Of a stretch of 64,000 nt of DNA, positions 8,685 to 17,601 are shown piece after piece. The notes beneath the pieces were generated by a model, which did no database searches, was not told where the DNA came from, and saw only the letters and a list, made by a program, of their open reading frames with translations. Source of the stretch: Clostridia bacterium (GTDB lineage Bacteria; Bacillota; Clostridia; Peptostreptococcales; Anaerovoracaceae); the NCBI GenBank assembly GCA_910575405.1, contig CAJTER010000015.1, forward strand, positions 27,555-91,554, written 5' to 3'. Every line of letters begins with the position of its first letter. Position 1 is the stretch's first letter. Made by a program: the position numbers and the translations under genes.

Positions 8685-8828
8685 ATGAATATACTGAACA
8701 GACGAGAGCTGCTCACGACATTTGATTTGAGAGCGCAGGACAGAGTGCAGGATATTTTACTTACTTCAGTTCCCGCTCTATCCAGGCCATCAGCAGGTTC
8801 ACAAGCCTTTGCTGCTGATCCTCTGTGA
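8685..8828 (+). pseudogene. Possible orphan 5' gene fragment
   Basis: An extended -10 (TG-A-TATAAT at 8654-8662) and an AGAGG SD precede an ATG at 8685 that opens 47 codons beginning MNILNRRELLTTFDLRAQD. The first 25 or so residues look like a genuine protein start, after which the frame runs antisense into the 3' end of the DUF4186 gene and stops. I do not recognise it. It may be the remnant of a gene cut by rearrangement. The rest of 8437-8650 shows nothing I can name. Confidence 0.2.
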
Positions 8829-9114
8829 GCTGAGTGCCCTTTGCAACGCGATACCATTTGTTCAGACAGCCCCTGCAGCAGCAGGCGCAGGCGTGCTGAG
8901 CCTTAAAAATCGGATGTCCCCGCATGGGTGTCTGCCTGCCGTCATTTGGGATTACTGCAGGCGCGATTCTCTTGGCGATAAAATCCTCGGCATGGCGCCG
9001 GATGGTGTCCATGCCTTTTTTCTCAATATAGTTTCGGTCCCTGCTGTCCAGGTGAAAGCTGACCCGAAAGTCGGATCGCTTTAATTTTTCCAAAGCCTGA
9101 TCAATTGTCTGCAT
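8761..9114 (-). CDS. DUF4186 family protein
   Basis: This 117-residue protein has the DUF4186 pattern: RRHAEDFIAKR, then NDGRQTPMRGHP, then QHACACCCRGCLNKWYR, and a C-terminal short helix. The Cys/His cluster suggests metal binding. The function of the family is unknown. A strong AGGAGG SD precedes ATG 9114. It is a single gene downstream of the tRNA-Ser terminator, and the frame is full length for the family. Confidence 0.8.
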   Translation of the reverse strand: MQTIDQALEKLKRSDFRVSFHLDSRDRNYIEKKGMDTIRRHAEDFIAKRIAPAVIPNDGRQTPMRGHPIFKAQHACACCCRGCLNKWYRVAKGTQLTEDQQQRLVNLLMAWIERELK

Positions 9115-9143
9115 AGCAGCTCCTCCTGTCCTGATACCTGTTA

Positions 9144-9195
9144 TGAAAAAATCCGCTCCAAATCACAGATATTTCCTGTTCCTTGCAAGCGGATT
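9144..9195 (-). terminator. Probable terminator after tRNA-Ser
   Basis: On the minus strand AATCCGCT pairs with AGCGGATT across a long loop of about 30 bases, followed by five T. It lies directly downstream of the tRNA 3' end. Confidence 0.55.
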
Positions 9196-9199
9196 ATTT

Positions 9200-9287
9200 T
9201 GGCGGAGAGTCCGGGATTCGAACCCGGGGCCCGGTAAAGGGCACGGCATTTCGAGTGCCGCACGATCGACCACTCTGACAACTCTCC
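9200..9287 (-). tRNA. tRNA-Ser (anticodon CGA)
   Basis: The minus strand gives a full class II cloverleaf: acceptor stem GGAGAGT/ACTCTCC, discriminator G and an encoded CCA, anticodon stem CGGCA/TGCCG with loop CTCGAAA (anticodon CGA at 9251-9253, reading UCG), a long variable arm typical of serine tRNA, and T loop GGTTCGAATCC. A near-ideal promoter lies just upstream. Confidence 0.97.
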
Positions 9288-9300
9288 AAAGCACTACTAT

Positions 9301-9329
9301 AGTATAGCGGATCAGGCGGCAGTGTGCAA
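9301..9329 (-). promoter_or_regulatory. tRNA-Ser promoter
   Basis: A -35 TTGCAC and a -10 TATACT lie 17 bases apart on the minus strand, with the -10 ending 14 bases before the first tRNA base. Little or no 5' leader is expected. Confidence 0.8.
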
Positions 9330-9417
9330 GGGTTTTCGCAGAGAAATTCTTCCTTTCTGCCCGCTGCGCACCCCAGCGCCTCAAAACAGCCGCCCGCTCC
9401 CCTGTCTTTTCTTTTTT

Positions 9418-10653
9418 CTATTGTTCCTTTTTCTCATCCAGCCTTTTGAACCTGCTGCGCTTCTTTGCGGTGCCTTCCTCCGGCTCGTCCTTGATTTCTT
9501 CGATAAACTCCGGCTTCTGGTTCTTTGGCTCCTGCTCCTGCAGCTTTTTGTCCTCTGCCGCGATTTCCTCTTTAAAGGCCTTCTGATCCTCTGCCATGGT
9601 CTTTTTGATCAGCTGAATCTTCTGCTCGTATTTGCGCCTGTTTTCCCGATCCCCCTCCTGGGTGTAGATGTCCACCAGCTCTTCCATGGTTTCGATGTGG
9701 CTGGCGTTCATGGTGAGGACCTTTTTAAAGCTGGAAACAGCCTCGCTCTTTTTTCCAGTCATCTCATAGGCAATGCCCAGATAATAATAAAGAGGCCACC
9801 AGGTGTTAAACTGGCTGTGCAAAAAAGGCTCCAGACGGGTCAGGCCCTCCGAATAGCGGCCGGCCATCACATCGTTATAACCCTGCTCAATCTGAAGAGG
9901 TCCCTGCAGCTGTTCAATGCGCTTTCGGATTTCCTTTTTGTCCTTTCCGTTGCGGCTGAATTTGAGAAATTCCCTCCAGGTCAGATCCGCCTTTATGTAA
10001 AGGCCCATATTCAGGTAAGCATATCCCAGATAATAATACCCCTGGGCAAAACGGGGATGGGTCTCTGTAACAAGCTCAAAGAAGTCGAGAGCTTCCGCCT
10101 TAAAGCGGCCCACGTATTCCTCGTTGCTGCTTTCCAGGTACATGGCCCTGCAGGCTCTTGCGTAGCTGTACATGGCGTGGAGGTAATCCGGCTTCATACA
10201 GAGGGCAGCACGGAAGTGAATGCAGGCATCGTCCATAGCCCCCCGCTCAGCAGCGTCTCTTCCTTCCTTCAGCATTCCCTCATAAAGCTTGTAATTGTAG
10301 AGCTTTTTCAGAATGGCAACGTAATCCTTTGTATGTTTAAAATGAGGATCGCAGCCCATAACCCAGGCCATGTTTTCGGCAATGGTCAGCATGGGAATGC
10401 CCTCTCCTCCGGCAAAGGCTTTTATGTCCTTTTTTCGCAGCGGAATGGGAACTCCTTTCATCAGTTCTCCCGCTTTTGACTGGGCCATAAATTTCGGTGA
10501 AAATTCATCAAAGACAAATTTACTGAGATACTTTTTGAAATATCTGCCGATGCGATCTTCGCGAAGCTGGATATCCGACTCAGAAGGATCGCGGATCACG
10601 GTTCTGGTAATTCCCATGCTCTGGGCCAGCGTTTTTCTCTTTTGTTCTGTCAT
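9418..10653 (-). CDS. Tetratricopeptide-repeat protein
   Basis: The 411-residue soluble protein has TPR-like helical pairs in its middle (for example GYYYLGYAYLNMGLYIKAD and YYYLGIAYEMTGKKSEAV) and a charged, Lys/Glu-rich C-terminal tail. No signal peptide or membrane segment is seen. ATG 10653 overlaps the TGA of the upstream radical SAM gene (ATGA), indicating translational coupling; the longer in-frame ATG at 10677 is less likely. The N-terminal 100 residues resemble no domain I can name. The partnership with a B12-type radical SAM protein suggests a shared process, but the job is unknown. Confidence 0.7.
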   Translation of the reverse strand: MTEQKRKTLAQSMGITRTVIRDPSESDIQLREDRIGRYFKKYLSKFVFDEFSPKFMAQSKAGELMKGVPIPLRKKDIKAFAGGEGIPMLTIAENMAWVMGCDPHFKHTKDYVAILKKLYNYKLYEGMLKEGRDAAERGAMDDACIHFRAALCMKPDYLHAMYSYARACRAMYLESSNEEYVGRFKAEALDFFELVTETHPRFAQGYYYLGYAYLNMGLYIKADLTWREFLKFSRNGKDKKEIRKRIEQLQGPLQIEQGYNDVMAGRYSEGLTRLEPFLHSQFNTWWPLYYYLGIAYEMTGKKSEAVSSFKKVLTMNASHIETMEELVDIYTQEGDRENRRKYEQKIQLIKKTMAEDQKAFKEEIAAEDKKLQEQEPKNQKPEFIEEIKDEPEEGTAKKRSRFKRLDEKKEQ

Positions 10654-12158
10654 TTGTTCACCTGCAGGATGCTCCATCCCTTTCGTTTAAATTTTTTAAC
10701 TGCGTCAAAATTCATAGTCTGCTCCAGATCCTGCTGCACCAGGCTGGAAAAAGCTTCACCCCAATTGTTTTCCTGGCCAAAGGCATAGAGAATCCGGTAT
10801 AGATCCTCCTTCTTGTGAGAGCGATGCTGAAAGCCGCAGTCGTAATAGTAGCTGGAAAAGGCCTCATAAAAATCAAAGGCGGTCTTTTCAGTCAGACAAA
10901 TTGCTGCGGGAAGCGATTGTTCAAAGCCTCCCCTGTTGTGGTAAAGATCCAAAACTTCTTCAATTCGCTGCAGCCTGCACAGCTCTTTTGCGTTCATAAA
11001 GCAGTTTGAAATCACCTGATAAGGAGCCTTTTCCATATACGCATAATCGTACGTTTTTGCTTGCTGCCGGATACTGGTCCCCTTGAGCATTTTCAGAAAT
11101 CCCAGCTGCAGGTTGTCCGCTCCCAGGGAGTAGACATCATTGAAGGATTTTTGAAAGGTTTCGTAATCCTCAAAGGGAAGCCCTGCAATTAAGTCAACAT
11201 GAACGTGGCTGTTTCCCAAGGCGACCAGTTTTTTCACGTTTTCCAGGGTCTTTTTTATACTGTTAAAGCGGTTCACGGCCCTGAGAGTCTTTTCATTTGT
11301 AGACTGTATGCCGATTTCAAATTGAAACAGTCCCTTCCTGGCCCGGCTCAAAGACGCAAACAGCTCATCATCCAGGAGATCTGCGCAAATCTCCAGGTGA
11401 AAATTAGTCACGCCTTCATCCATCTCCATCATATAGCCAAGCAACGCAAGACTTCGCTCCCTGTCCCAATTAAAGGTCCGATCCAGAAATTTCACCTGCC
11501 TTACCTTTTGTTCTGCAAAGCGCTGCAGATCCGACTTGACGCGCTCTGTGGGAAGGCTGCGAACCCGCCTGTCCAGAGAAGAAATGCAGTAGCTGCAGTT
11601 AAAGGGACAGCCTCTGGAAGCTTCGTAATAAATCACCTTATCCTGCTCACAGGCAAATTCCCCGTATGGAAAAGGAATGCGTTCTAAGGGAATCGGCGCT
11701 GCCAAAGGATTTTCCAGAACCGTATCTCCCCCACGCCAAGTAAGTCCCGGAACCCGTTCATAGGCAAGAGCGCCGCTGAAGGCCTGGCACCACATGGCAA
11801 AAGCCCGCTCCCCTTCTCCGGCAAGGAGAAAGTCCACGAAGGGATGCTTCCGCATAAACGCCCCGCAGTCGTAGCTGACCTCCGGCCCGCCAAAGAGGAT
11901 GCGCACCTCTGGCCTCGCCTTTTTCAGATCCGAGGCCAACTGAATGGTTTTCTCTATGTTCCAGATATAGCAGGAAAAGCAGACTGCGTCATAATCTCCC
12001 ATTACCAGTTCAGAAAACACATAATCCCGACTGTTGTTAATGGTAAACTCCCGAATATGGAGCGTTTCGCAGTATGGCTTTCCTGCCATATAAAGATACT
12101 TGAGGGCCAGATTGGAATGCACGTATTTGGAGTTAAGGCTCGTTAAAAGAACATTCAT
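10650..12158 (-). CDS. B12-binding-domain radical SAM protein (DUF4080 type)
   Basis: The 502-residue protein has an N-terminal cobalamin-binding-like Rossmann domain (about 1-140), then a radical SAM core with CPFNCSYC (CX3CX2C) holding the 4Fe-4S cluster, and a C-terminal helical DUF4080-like region. Such enzymes use SAM, sometimes with B12, for methylation or rearrangement; the substrate is not known. It is coupled to the TPR gene by ATGA and follows another radical SAM gene by 9 bases, so the three probably form one transcript with argS. Confidence 0.8.
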   Translation of the reverse strand: MNVLLTSLNSKYVHSNLALKYLYMAGKPYCETLHIREFTINNSRDYVFSELVMGDYDAVCFSCYIWNIEKTIQLASDLKKARPEVRILFGGPEVSYDCGAFMRKHPFVDFLLAGEGERAFAMWCQAFSGALAYERVPGLTWRGGDTVLENPLAAPIPLERIPFPYGEFACEQDKVIYYEASRGCPFNCSYCISSLDRRVRSLPTERVKSDLQRFAEQKVRQVKFLDRTFNWDRERSLALLGYMMEMDEGVTNFHLEICADLLDDELFASLSRARKGLFQFEIGIQSTNEKTLRAVNRFNSIKKTLENVKKLVALGNSHVHVDLIAGLPFEDYETFQKSFNDVYSLGADNLQLGFLKMLKGTSIRQQAKTYDYAYMEKAPYQVISNCFMNAKELCRLQRIEEVLDLYHNRGGFEQSLPAAICLTEKTAFDFYEAFSSYYYDCGFQHRSHKKEDLYRILYAFGQENNWGEAFSSLVQQDLEQTMNFDAVKKFKRKGWSILQVNK

Positions 12159-12167
12159 CGCCAGCCC

Positions 12168-13043
12168 CTAGAGCATCCGAAAACGCTCATCCTTGAGCAT
12201 ATTATGATCCTTCATAGCCCGCCGCAGCATAGCGATCATCTTATCCTTATCCTTCGGCAAATCGCCCCGCAGGGATACATAATTGGAAGCATGATTGCTG
12301 CGGAAGACGCAGGTTCTGTTTTTCACGTCGATGTTTTTCAGCATCAAAAGGGTCTCCGCCACCACTTCCTCAGCTGTCAGTACCTGGAATTTTCCCGAGC
12401 GGATATCCGCTTCAAGGGGCACTCCCGGCTCTACCATCAGGGTCAGAAGTCCCACATAGGATGGCTCCATTTCGCTGATCATGATTCCGGTCTGGACAGC
12501 GTGATCCTCCCAGCCGTCTCTTCCTCCCATGCCGGAAATAAAGGTAACGGAAGCTTTGATTCCCGATTCCTCGATTTTGCGCACAGCCTCAATGATTTCC
12601 GCTCTTGTGGCGCCTTTGCAGATGTCCTTTAAAACCTTGTCACTTCCCGATTCCGCGCCAATATAGATAATGCCCACGCCATTTTCATAAAGCTCCTTCA
12701 GTTCCTGCGGCGTTTTGCGCAGCACATCCTGAGGCGAACCGTAAACGCTGACTCTCTCGCATTCCGGGAAGAGGGTGTTTATGTGATTGATAATGCGCAT
12801 CAGCTTGTCGTTGCTCAAAACTAGGGCATCCCCGTCCGCCAAAAAGATGCGTTCTACCCTCCTGTAGCGGCGGCGGGCTGTATCAAGATCCTCCAGCACT
12901 TCCTCCACATTTCTCACCCGAAAGGTCTTATCCTTGAACATACTGCAGAACGTACATTCATTATGGGCACACCCGATAGTCACCTGGACAATCAAGCTGT
13001 AGGCTTCGCTGGGCGGCCTGAATATATTTCCCTCATATCTCAT
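12168..13043 (-). CDS. Radical SAM protein with a CX4CX2C cluster motif
   Basis: The 291-residue protein has a cluster motif reading CAHNECTFC, i.e. four residues between the first two cysteines instead of the usual three. It has downstream radical SAM features: IFLADGDALVLS and the GSD(K)-type strand after YIGAESGS. The family is widespread in anaerobic Firmicutes and its substrate is unknown. An AAGGAG SD lies before ATG 13043, and the gene starts 12 bases after the argS stop. Together with the next radical SAM gene and the TPR gene it forms a compact block. Confidence 0.75.
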   Translation of the reverse strand: MRYEGNIFRPPSEAYSLIVQVTIGCAHNECTFCSMFKDKTFRVRNVEEVLEDLDTARRRYRRVERIFLADGDALVLSNDKLMRIINHINTLFPECERVSVYGSPQDVLRKTPQELKELYENGVGIIYIGAESGSDKVLKDICKGATRAEIIEAVRKIEESGIKASVTFISGMGGRDGWEDHAVQTGIMISEMEPSYVGLLTLMVEPGVPLEADIRSGKFQVLTAEEVVAETLLMLKNIDVKNRTCVFRSNHASNYVSLRGDLPKDKDKMIAMLRRAMKDHNMLKDERFRML

Positions 13044-13055
13044 TTTCGCTTCTCC

Positions 13056-14771
13056 TTACATCTTTTCCGGAGCTTTAATTCCCAGGAGCCCTAATCCGTT
13101 TTTAATGGCAGTCTTTGCTGCCAGAACTAGAGCTACCTTAGCAGTCTTTTCTCCTTCATCATCGACCAGAACATGTTCATCGTGATAAAAACGATTAAAT
13201 GCCTGAGCAATATTTACAATATGCCGTGTAACGATAGAAGGTTCATATTTGTCTCCCGCTTCTGCAACTGCATCCGGGAATGTGTACAGCAGTTTTACCA
13301 GCTCATAAGCGCTGTCTTTTGTAAGATAACTTAAGTCAATGGCGCCTTCCGATGCCTTTTTCACAGTCTCTTCGCCGGCCTTTCTAAGTACGCTGGCAGC
13401 TCTCGCATGTGTATATTGAACGTATGGGCCCGTTTCGCCTTCAAAGTTGAGGACTTTATCCCAGGAGAACACATAATCCTTAATCCGATTGTTGGAAAGC
13501 TCCTGGAACATAACGGCTCCGATTCCCACCATTTTTGCAGTCTCATCGATATTATCCGTATTTACATTCTTTTCCTTGATGATGTCTCTCGTCTGATCCA
13601 CTGCTCTGTTGAGCACATCTTCCAGGAATACCACCCGGCCTTCTCTGGTAGACATAGTTCCGTCCTCCAGGCTTACAAGTCCAAAAGGAACGTGGACGCA
13701 GTCTCTTGCCCACTCGTAGCCCAAAAGCTCTACGATCTGAATCCACTGCTGGAAGTGGAGATTCTGTTGAGAAGCTACTACATAAATGTTCTTGTAAAAG
13801 TCATAATGCTCCTTTCTGTATACGGCAGCCGCAATATCCCTTGTAATGTAAAGGGTAGAGCCGTCTGACTTTGTAATCAGAGCAGGTGACATATCGTATT
13901 TTTCCAAGTTTACAATCTGCGCGCCCTGTGATTCCTCCAGCAGATTTGCATCCTTTAATTCCTGGACAAAGCGGGGCATTTTATCGGAATAAAAGCTTTC
14001 GCCTGCATAAGAATCAAACTCAATTCCCAGCATATCGTATACTCTGGTAAACTCCTTCAGACTTTCATCCCTAAACCACTGCCAAAGCTCAGTTTCTTCT
14101 GCAGCGCCTTTTTCCAGCTTTGTGAAAATATCTCTGGCTTCCTGATCCAGACTGGGATCCTTTTCTGCCTCTACATGGAATTTTGTATAGTAAGAGAGCA
14201 GTGTTTTAATGGGCTCCTTGACAACATCTTCCTTATTTCCCCATCTTCTGTAGGCGCAGATCATCTTTCCAAACTGGGTGCCGTAATCTCCCAAGTGGTT
14301 GATCCTTACAGTATCATAGCCCAGGAAATCGTAAATCTTGTAAATGGAGTTTCCAATTACGGTACTTCTGATGTGTCCGATGTGGAAAGGCTTTGCGATG
14401 TTTGGCGAAGAATATTCCACGATAACGGTCTTTCCCTCACCCTTGCTGCTGCGTCCAAAATCGTCGCCTTTTTCCAGCACCTCGTCCAGTGCATTTTTGA
14501 TAAAGCCCTCCCTGGCCACAAACATATTCACATATGCATTAACCTGCTCCACCTTGGAAAACATAGGATCTTCCTGCAGCTTTTGCGCAATATCCTTTGC
14601 GATCATCGGCGGGGCCTTGCGCAGAACCTTTGCCAGCCGAAAACATGGAAAGGCGTAATCTCCCATTTTGTTGTCAGCTGGTACTTCTACCATATTCTTT
14701 ATATCTTCTATGGAAAGATCCGCTACAATGGCAGCCAGCCGATCTGCAATTTGTTCTTTGTAATTAATCAT
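13056..14771 (-). CDS. argS: Arginyl-tRNA synthetase
   Basis: The 571-residue class I synthetase ligates arginine to tRNA-Arg. The N-terminal additional domain is followed by SSPNIAKPFHIGHIRST with the HIGH signature, a degenerate KMSKS region reading MSTREGRVVFL, and a C-terminal DALR anticodon-binding domain (YTHARAASVLR). The length is normal for bacterial ArgS. AAGGAG precedes ATG 14771, and the start overlaps the DUF523 gene by 8 bases. Confidence 0.95.
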   Translation of the reverse strand: MINYKEQIADRLAAIVADLSIEDIKNMVEVPADNKMGDYAFPCFRLAKVLRKAPPMIAKDIAQKLQEDPMFSKVEQVNAYVNMFVAREGFIKNALDEVLEKGDDFGRSSKGEGKTVIVEYSSPNIAKPFHIGHIRSTVIGNSIYKIYDFLGYDTVRINHLGDYGTQFGKMICAYRRWGNKEDVVKEPIKTLLSYYTKFHVEAEKDPSLDQEARDIFTKLEKGAAEETELWQWFRDESLKEFTRVYDMLGIEFDSYAGESFYSDKMPRFVQELKDANLLEESQGAQIVNLEKYDMSPALITKSDGSTLYITRDIAAAVYRKEHYDFYKNIYVVASQQNLHFQQWIQIVELLGYEWARDCVHVPFGLVSLEDGTMSTREGRVVFLEDVLNRAVDQTRDIIKEKNVNTDNIDETAKMVGIGAVMFQELSNNRIKDYVFSWDKVLNFEGETGPYVQYTHARAASVLRKAGEETVKKASEGAIDLSYLTKDSAYELVKLLYTFPDAVAEAGDKYEPSIVTRHIVNIAQAFNRFYHDEHVLVDDEGEKTAKVALVLAAKTAIKNGLGLLGIKAPEKM

Positions 14772-15207
14772 TTTCTATCTTCTCCTTTTCTGTAATCACA
14801 TCAATCGTATCCCGCTTCAGCAGGCGAACCAGATATCCATCTCCATTTGTTAATTTATCCGAAAATGTCCCGTCATAAACAATATCCCGGCCGCAGGAAG
14901 GACTCTTTGCTTTTAAAATAGCGCCCTCAATGGCTTCGTCCTTTTCGCGGGCCGCCGCCTTTGCCAGCTGATAGGATTCCTCCGCCCCCCTTTCAAACTG
15001 TCGGGTCAAATCTCTGCCCTTGCTGTCAAACACCCTGTCTCCTGCAATTTCAGCAGGAGGCCTCGGCGCGGGAAGGCCTGCCTGGGTTTCCGGACAAACG
15101 GCAACATAACTATGGTTCTTTGCAAAGTCCACCACCCACTGGCAGCGGTTATTTCTGCCATTATACTTACAGTTTTCGCCCAGCAGGCACGCGCTGATGA
15201 TATACAT
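14764..15207 (-). CDS. DUF523 family protein
   Basis: The 147-residue protein begins ISACLLGENCKYNG, continues VCPETQAGLPAPRPPAEI and contains LKAKSPSCGRD, all hallmarks of DUF523. Conserved cysteines suggest metal or redox chemistry, but no function is proven. A GAGGAG SD precedes ATG 15207. Its 3' end overlaps argS by 8 bases, so the two are coupled. Confidence 0.85.
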   Translation of the reverse strand: MYIISACLLGENCKYNGRNNRCQWVVDFAKNHSYVAVCPETQAGLPAPRPPAEIAGDRVFDSKGRDLTRQFERGAEESYQLAKAAAREKDEAIEGAILKAKSPSCGRDIVYDGTFSDKLTNGDGYLVRLLKRDTIDVITEKEKIEND

Positions 15208-15216
15208 ATCGCTCCT

Positions 15217-17592
15217 CTATTTCAACGTTACGACGGTCACGCCATCGCCACCTTCATCAAAATTTCCTTTTCGGAATTGTTTTACATGCTTGTGATGCCG
15301 CAGCATATCCTGAATGCCCCGCTTGAGGATGCCTTCCCCTCTTCCGTGGATCAGAGTCACCTCTTTCAGACCTGCCATGGTGGCATCATCTAAATATTTA
15401 TCCACATCCATGGTGGCATCATCCAGATTCTTTCCTCTCACATCCATGGTGACAGAAACATGCTGAGCCTTTGCCTTGTACATACTGCCGTAGCTTTTCA
15501 CCTTTTTCGGCCGATTGGTATCCAGAACTCCCCCTTCAATGAGCATGATATCTTCCAATTTGACTTTGGCCTTTAGAATACCGACCTGAACGAGGATTTC
15601 TCCCTTGCTGTCCGGCAGGGCTACGATTTCGCCCTTTTGTCTCAGGCTCAGAACCTTAACCCGATCTCCCAGCTTTAAGTCCTCCGGCGCAACTGGATTG
15701 TCGTTTACTTCACGAATGATCTTTTCCCGGTATCGGCCCGCTGCATCTTTAATTCGTTTTCGGTTTTCATCGAACTTTTTATTCCGCTGTCCCATGCTTT
15801 CCAGCTTATTCAGCTCGCGAAGCTCCTCCTGGACTTCCTCTGAAACTTCCTTTGCCTCCTGAATCAGCCGGCGCGCTTCTTCCTTTGCCTGGTTTAAAAT
15901 CTTGGTTTTCTGCTCTTCCAGCTTTTTCGCCTTTTTGTCCAGCTCTTCCTTTTGCTTTTTCATAGCAATGTTCAACATGATAGCCTCATCCCGCTCTTCC
16001 TCGGCTGCTTTTTTATCCGCCTCCAGAGCGGAAATCACATCTTCAAACTGGATATCGCCGCCGTCAAGCAGCCTTCTGGAGCGATCGATAATTTCTTCGG
16101 AAAGCCCCAGCTTTCTGGATATCTCAAAAGCATTAGATTTCCCCGGTATGCCGATGGCCAGCCGGTAGGTAGGACTCAGAGTCTCAACATTGAATTCCAT
16201 GGAAGCATTTTCTACCCCCTCTGTGGAAATGGCGTATTTTTTCAGCTCCGTATAATGGGTTGTACCGATGGTCTTAGCCCCTTGCTGATACAGGCTTTCC
16301 AGAATGGAAATTGCAAGGGCTGCTCCTTCCGTAGGATCCGTACCTGCTCCCAGTTCGTCCACCAGAACGAGACACCCATCTCCCGCCTCTTTGACAATAT
16401 CCACAATATTCGTCATATGGGAGGAAAAGGTAGAAAGGCTCTGTTCGATGCTCTGTTCATCTCCAATATCCGCGAAAATATCCTTCCATACCGGCACCCT
16501 GCTGCCTCCTGCCGCAGGAATGTGAAGCCCTGTCTGTGCCATCATGGACAACAGGCCTACGGTTTTCAGTGTAACCGTTTTTCCTCCTGTATTAGGACCG
16601 GTTATGACCAGCGTATTGTAACTGCCTCCTATGGAAACATTGATGGGAACCACCTTTTTGGGATCAATGAGGGGATGACGTGCCTCCTTTAAGATAAGCT
16701 CTCCATCCGCTGCCACATTAGGCTCTTCCCCATGCTGCTGCACAGATAGTTTTCCCTTTGCCATGATAACGTCCAGCTGAATCAGCAGTTTTTGATTATT
16801 CAGCAGATCGTGGTAATGCTCCGATACCCGTCCGGTCAGCTCCATAAGGATACGCTCAATTTCCGCCCTTTCCTGCAGCCCCAGCTGCTTCAATTCATTG
16901 TTCAGATTGACGATGACCTGAGGCTCGATGAACAGGGTTGCTCCCGTTGCGCTCTGGTCATGGACGATTCCCGGAAAGCGGCCCCTGTGCTCCTGCTTGA
17001 CCGGAATGACGTAGCGCCCGTCCCGCATGGTGACGATGGCATCCTGCAGCATGGTTTTGTTGTCCGCAGAATTGAGGATCTGGTTCATCCTGGATTTCAG
17101 GGCATCGTTTTGTCTCACCATGGCTCTGCGGATGCTCCTCAGCTCCGGGCTGGCATTGTCCGCCATCTCATCCTCGGAGAGAATGCATCGATCGATTTCG
17201 TCCTCCAGTTTTTTATGAACCGCGATAACTTCCCCGATTCCCTGAATAATGGGAAGGGGCGGCAGATCGCTTTTCAAAAATACGGTCACGCGCCTTGCCA
17301 GGCTCAGGTTATAGTGAATTTGGAGGAGCTGCTTCATAGTAAGGCTGCCGCCTTTTCTCGCCAAATGGAGACTGTCCTCAATATCATAAAAACCACCGAG
17401 AGGCAGAGGCCCTTTATGAACAATCAAAGTCACTGCTTCTGTGGTTTCCATCAGCATATCCCGAATAACCGGGACATCATGAAAAGGCTTTAGCTCTGAA
17501 ATGATCTTCTTTGCCATTTCAGAGCCAGCCTGTTCCTTTAGTTTTGCAATTATCTTGTTGTATTCTAAAACCTGAATAGCTTTTGTCTTCAT
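15217..17592 (-). CDS. mutS2: Endonuclease MutS2
   Basis: The 791-residue MutS2 lacks the mismatch-recognition domains of MutS. It has core and clamp helices (about 1-310), an ATPase with Walker A ITGPNTGGKT and Walker B LVLVDELGAGTDPTEG, a long charged coiled coil (about 510-640), a KOW-like segment and a C-terminal Smr nuclease domain with TMDVRGKNLDDA and LIHGRGEG. In Firmicutes MutS2 acts on recombination intermediates or rescues collided ribosomes. It starts 9 bases after zapA. Confidence 0.95.
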   Translation of the reverse strand: MKTKAIQVLEYNKIIAKLKEQAGSEMAKKIISELKPFHDVPVIRDMLMETTEAVTLIVHKGPLPLGGFYDIEDSLHLARKGGSLTMKQLLQIHYNLSLARRVTVFLKSDLPPLPIIQGIGEVIAVHKKLEDEIDRCILSEDEMADNASPELRSIRRAMVRQNDALKSRMNQILNSADNKTMLQDAIVTMRDGRYVIPVKQEHRGRFPGIVHDQSATGATLFIEPQVIVNLNNELKQLGLQERAEIERILMELTGRVSEHYHDLLNNQKLLIQLDVIMAKGKLSVQQHGEEPNVAADGELILKEARHPLIDPKKVVPINVSIGGSYNTLVITGPNTGGKTVTLKTVGLLSMMAQTGLHIPAAGGSRVPVWKDIFADIGDEQSIEQSLSTFSSHMTNIVDIVKEAGDGCLVLVDELGAGTDPTEGAALAISILESLYQQGAKTIGTTHYTELKKYAISTEGVENASMEFNVETLSPTYRLAIGIPGKSNAFEISRKLGLSEEIIDRSRRLLDGGDIQFEDVISALEADKKAAEEERDEAIMLNIAMKKQKEELDKKAKKLEEQKTKILNQAKEEARRLIQEAKEVSEEVQEELRELNKLESMGQRNKKFDENRKRIKDAAGRYREKIIREVNDNPVAPEDLKLGDRVKVLSLRQKGEIVALPDSKGEILVQVGILKAKVKLEDIMLIEGGVLDTNRPKKVKSYGSMYKAKAQHVSVTMDVRGKNLDDATMDVDKYLDDATMAGLKEVTLIHGRGEGILKRGIQDMLRHHKHVKQFRKGNFDEGGDGVTVVTLK

Positions 17593-17601
17593 TGATTTCC
17601 T

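Noticed and set aside
9200..9287. tRNA-Ser as prophage attachment site
   Set aside because: The prophage edge is more than 31 kb away and no phage gene flanks the tRNA.
9163..9384. 73-codon ORF across the tRNA-Ser gene
   Set aside because: It reads through the tRNA and its promoter; it is a chance frame with no SD.
9322..10479. 385-codon plus-strand ORF
   Set aside because: It is antisense to the TPR gene over its whole length, very Leu/Phe-rich, with no family match.
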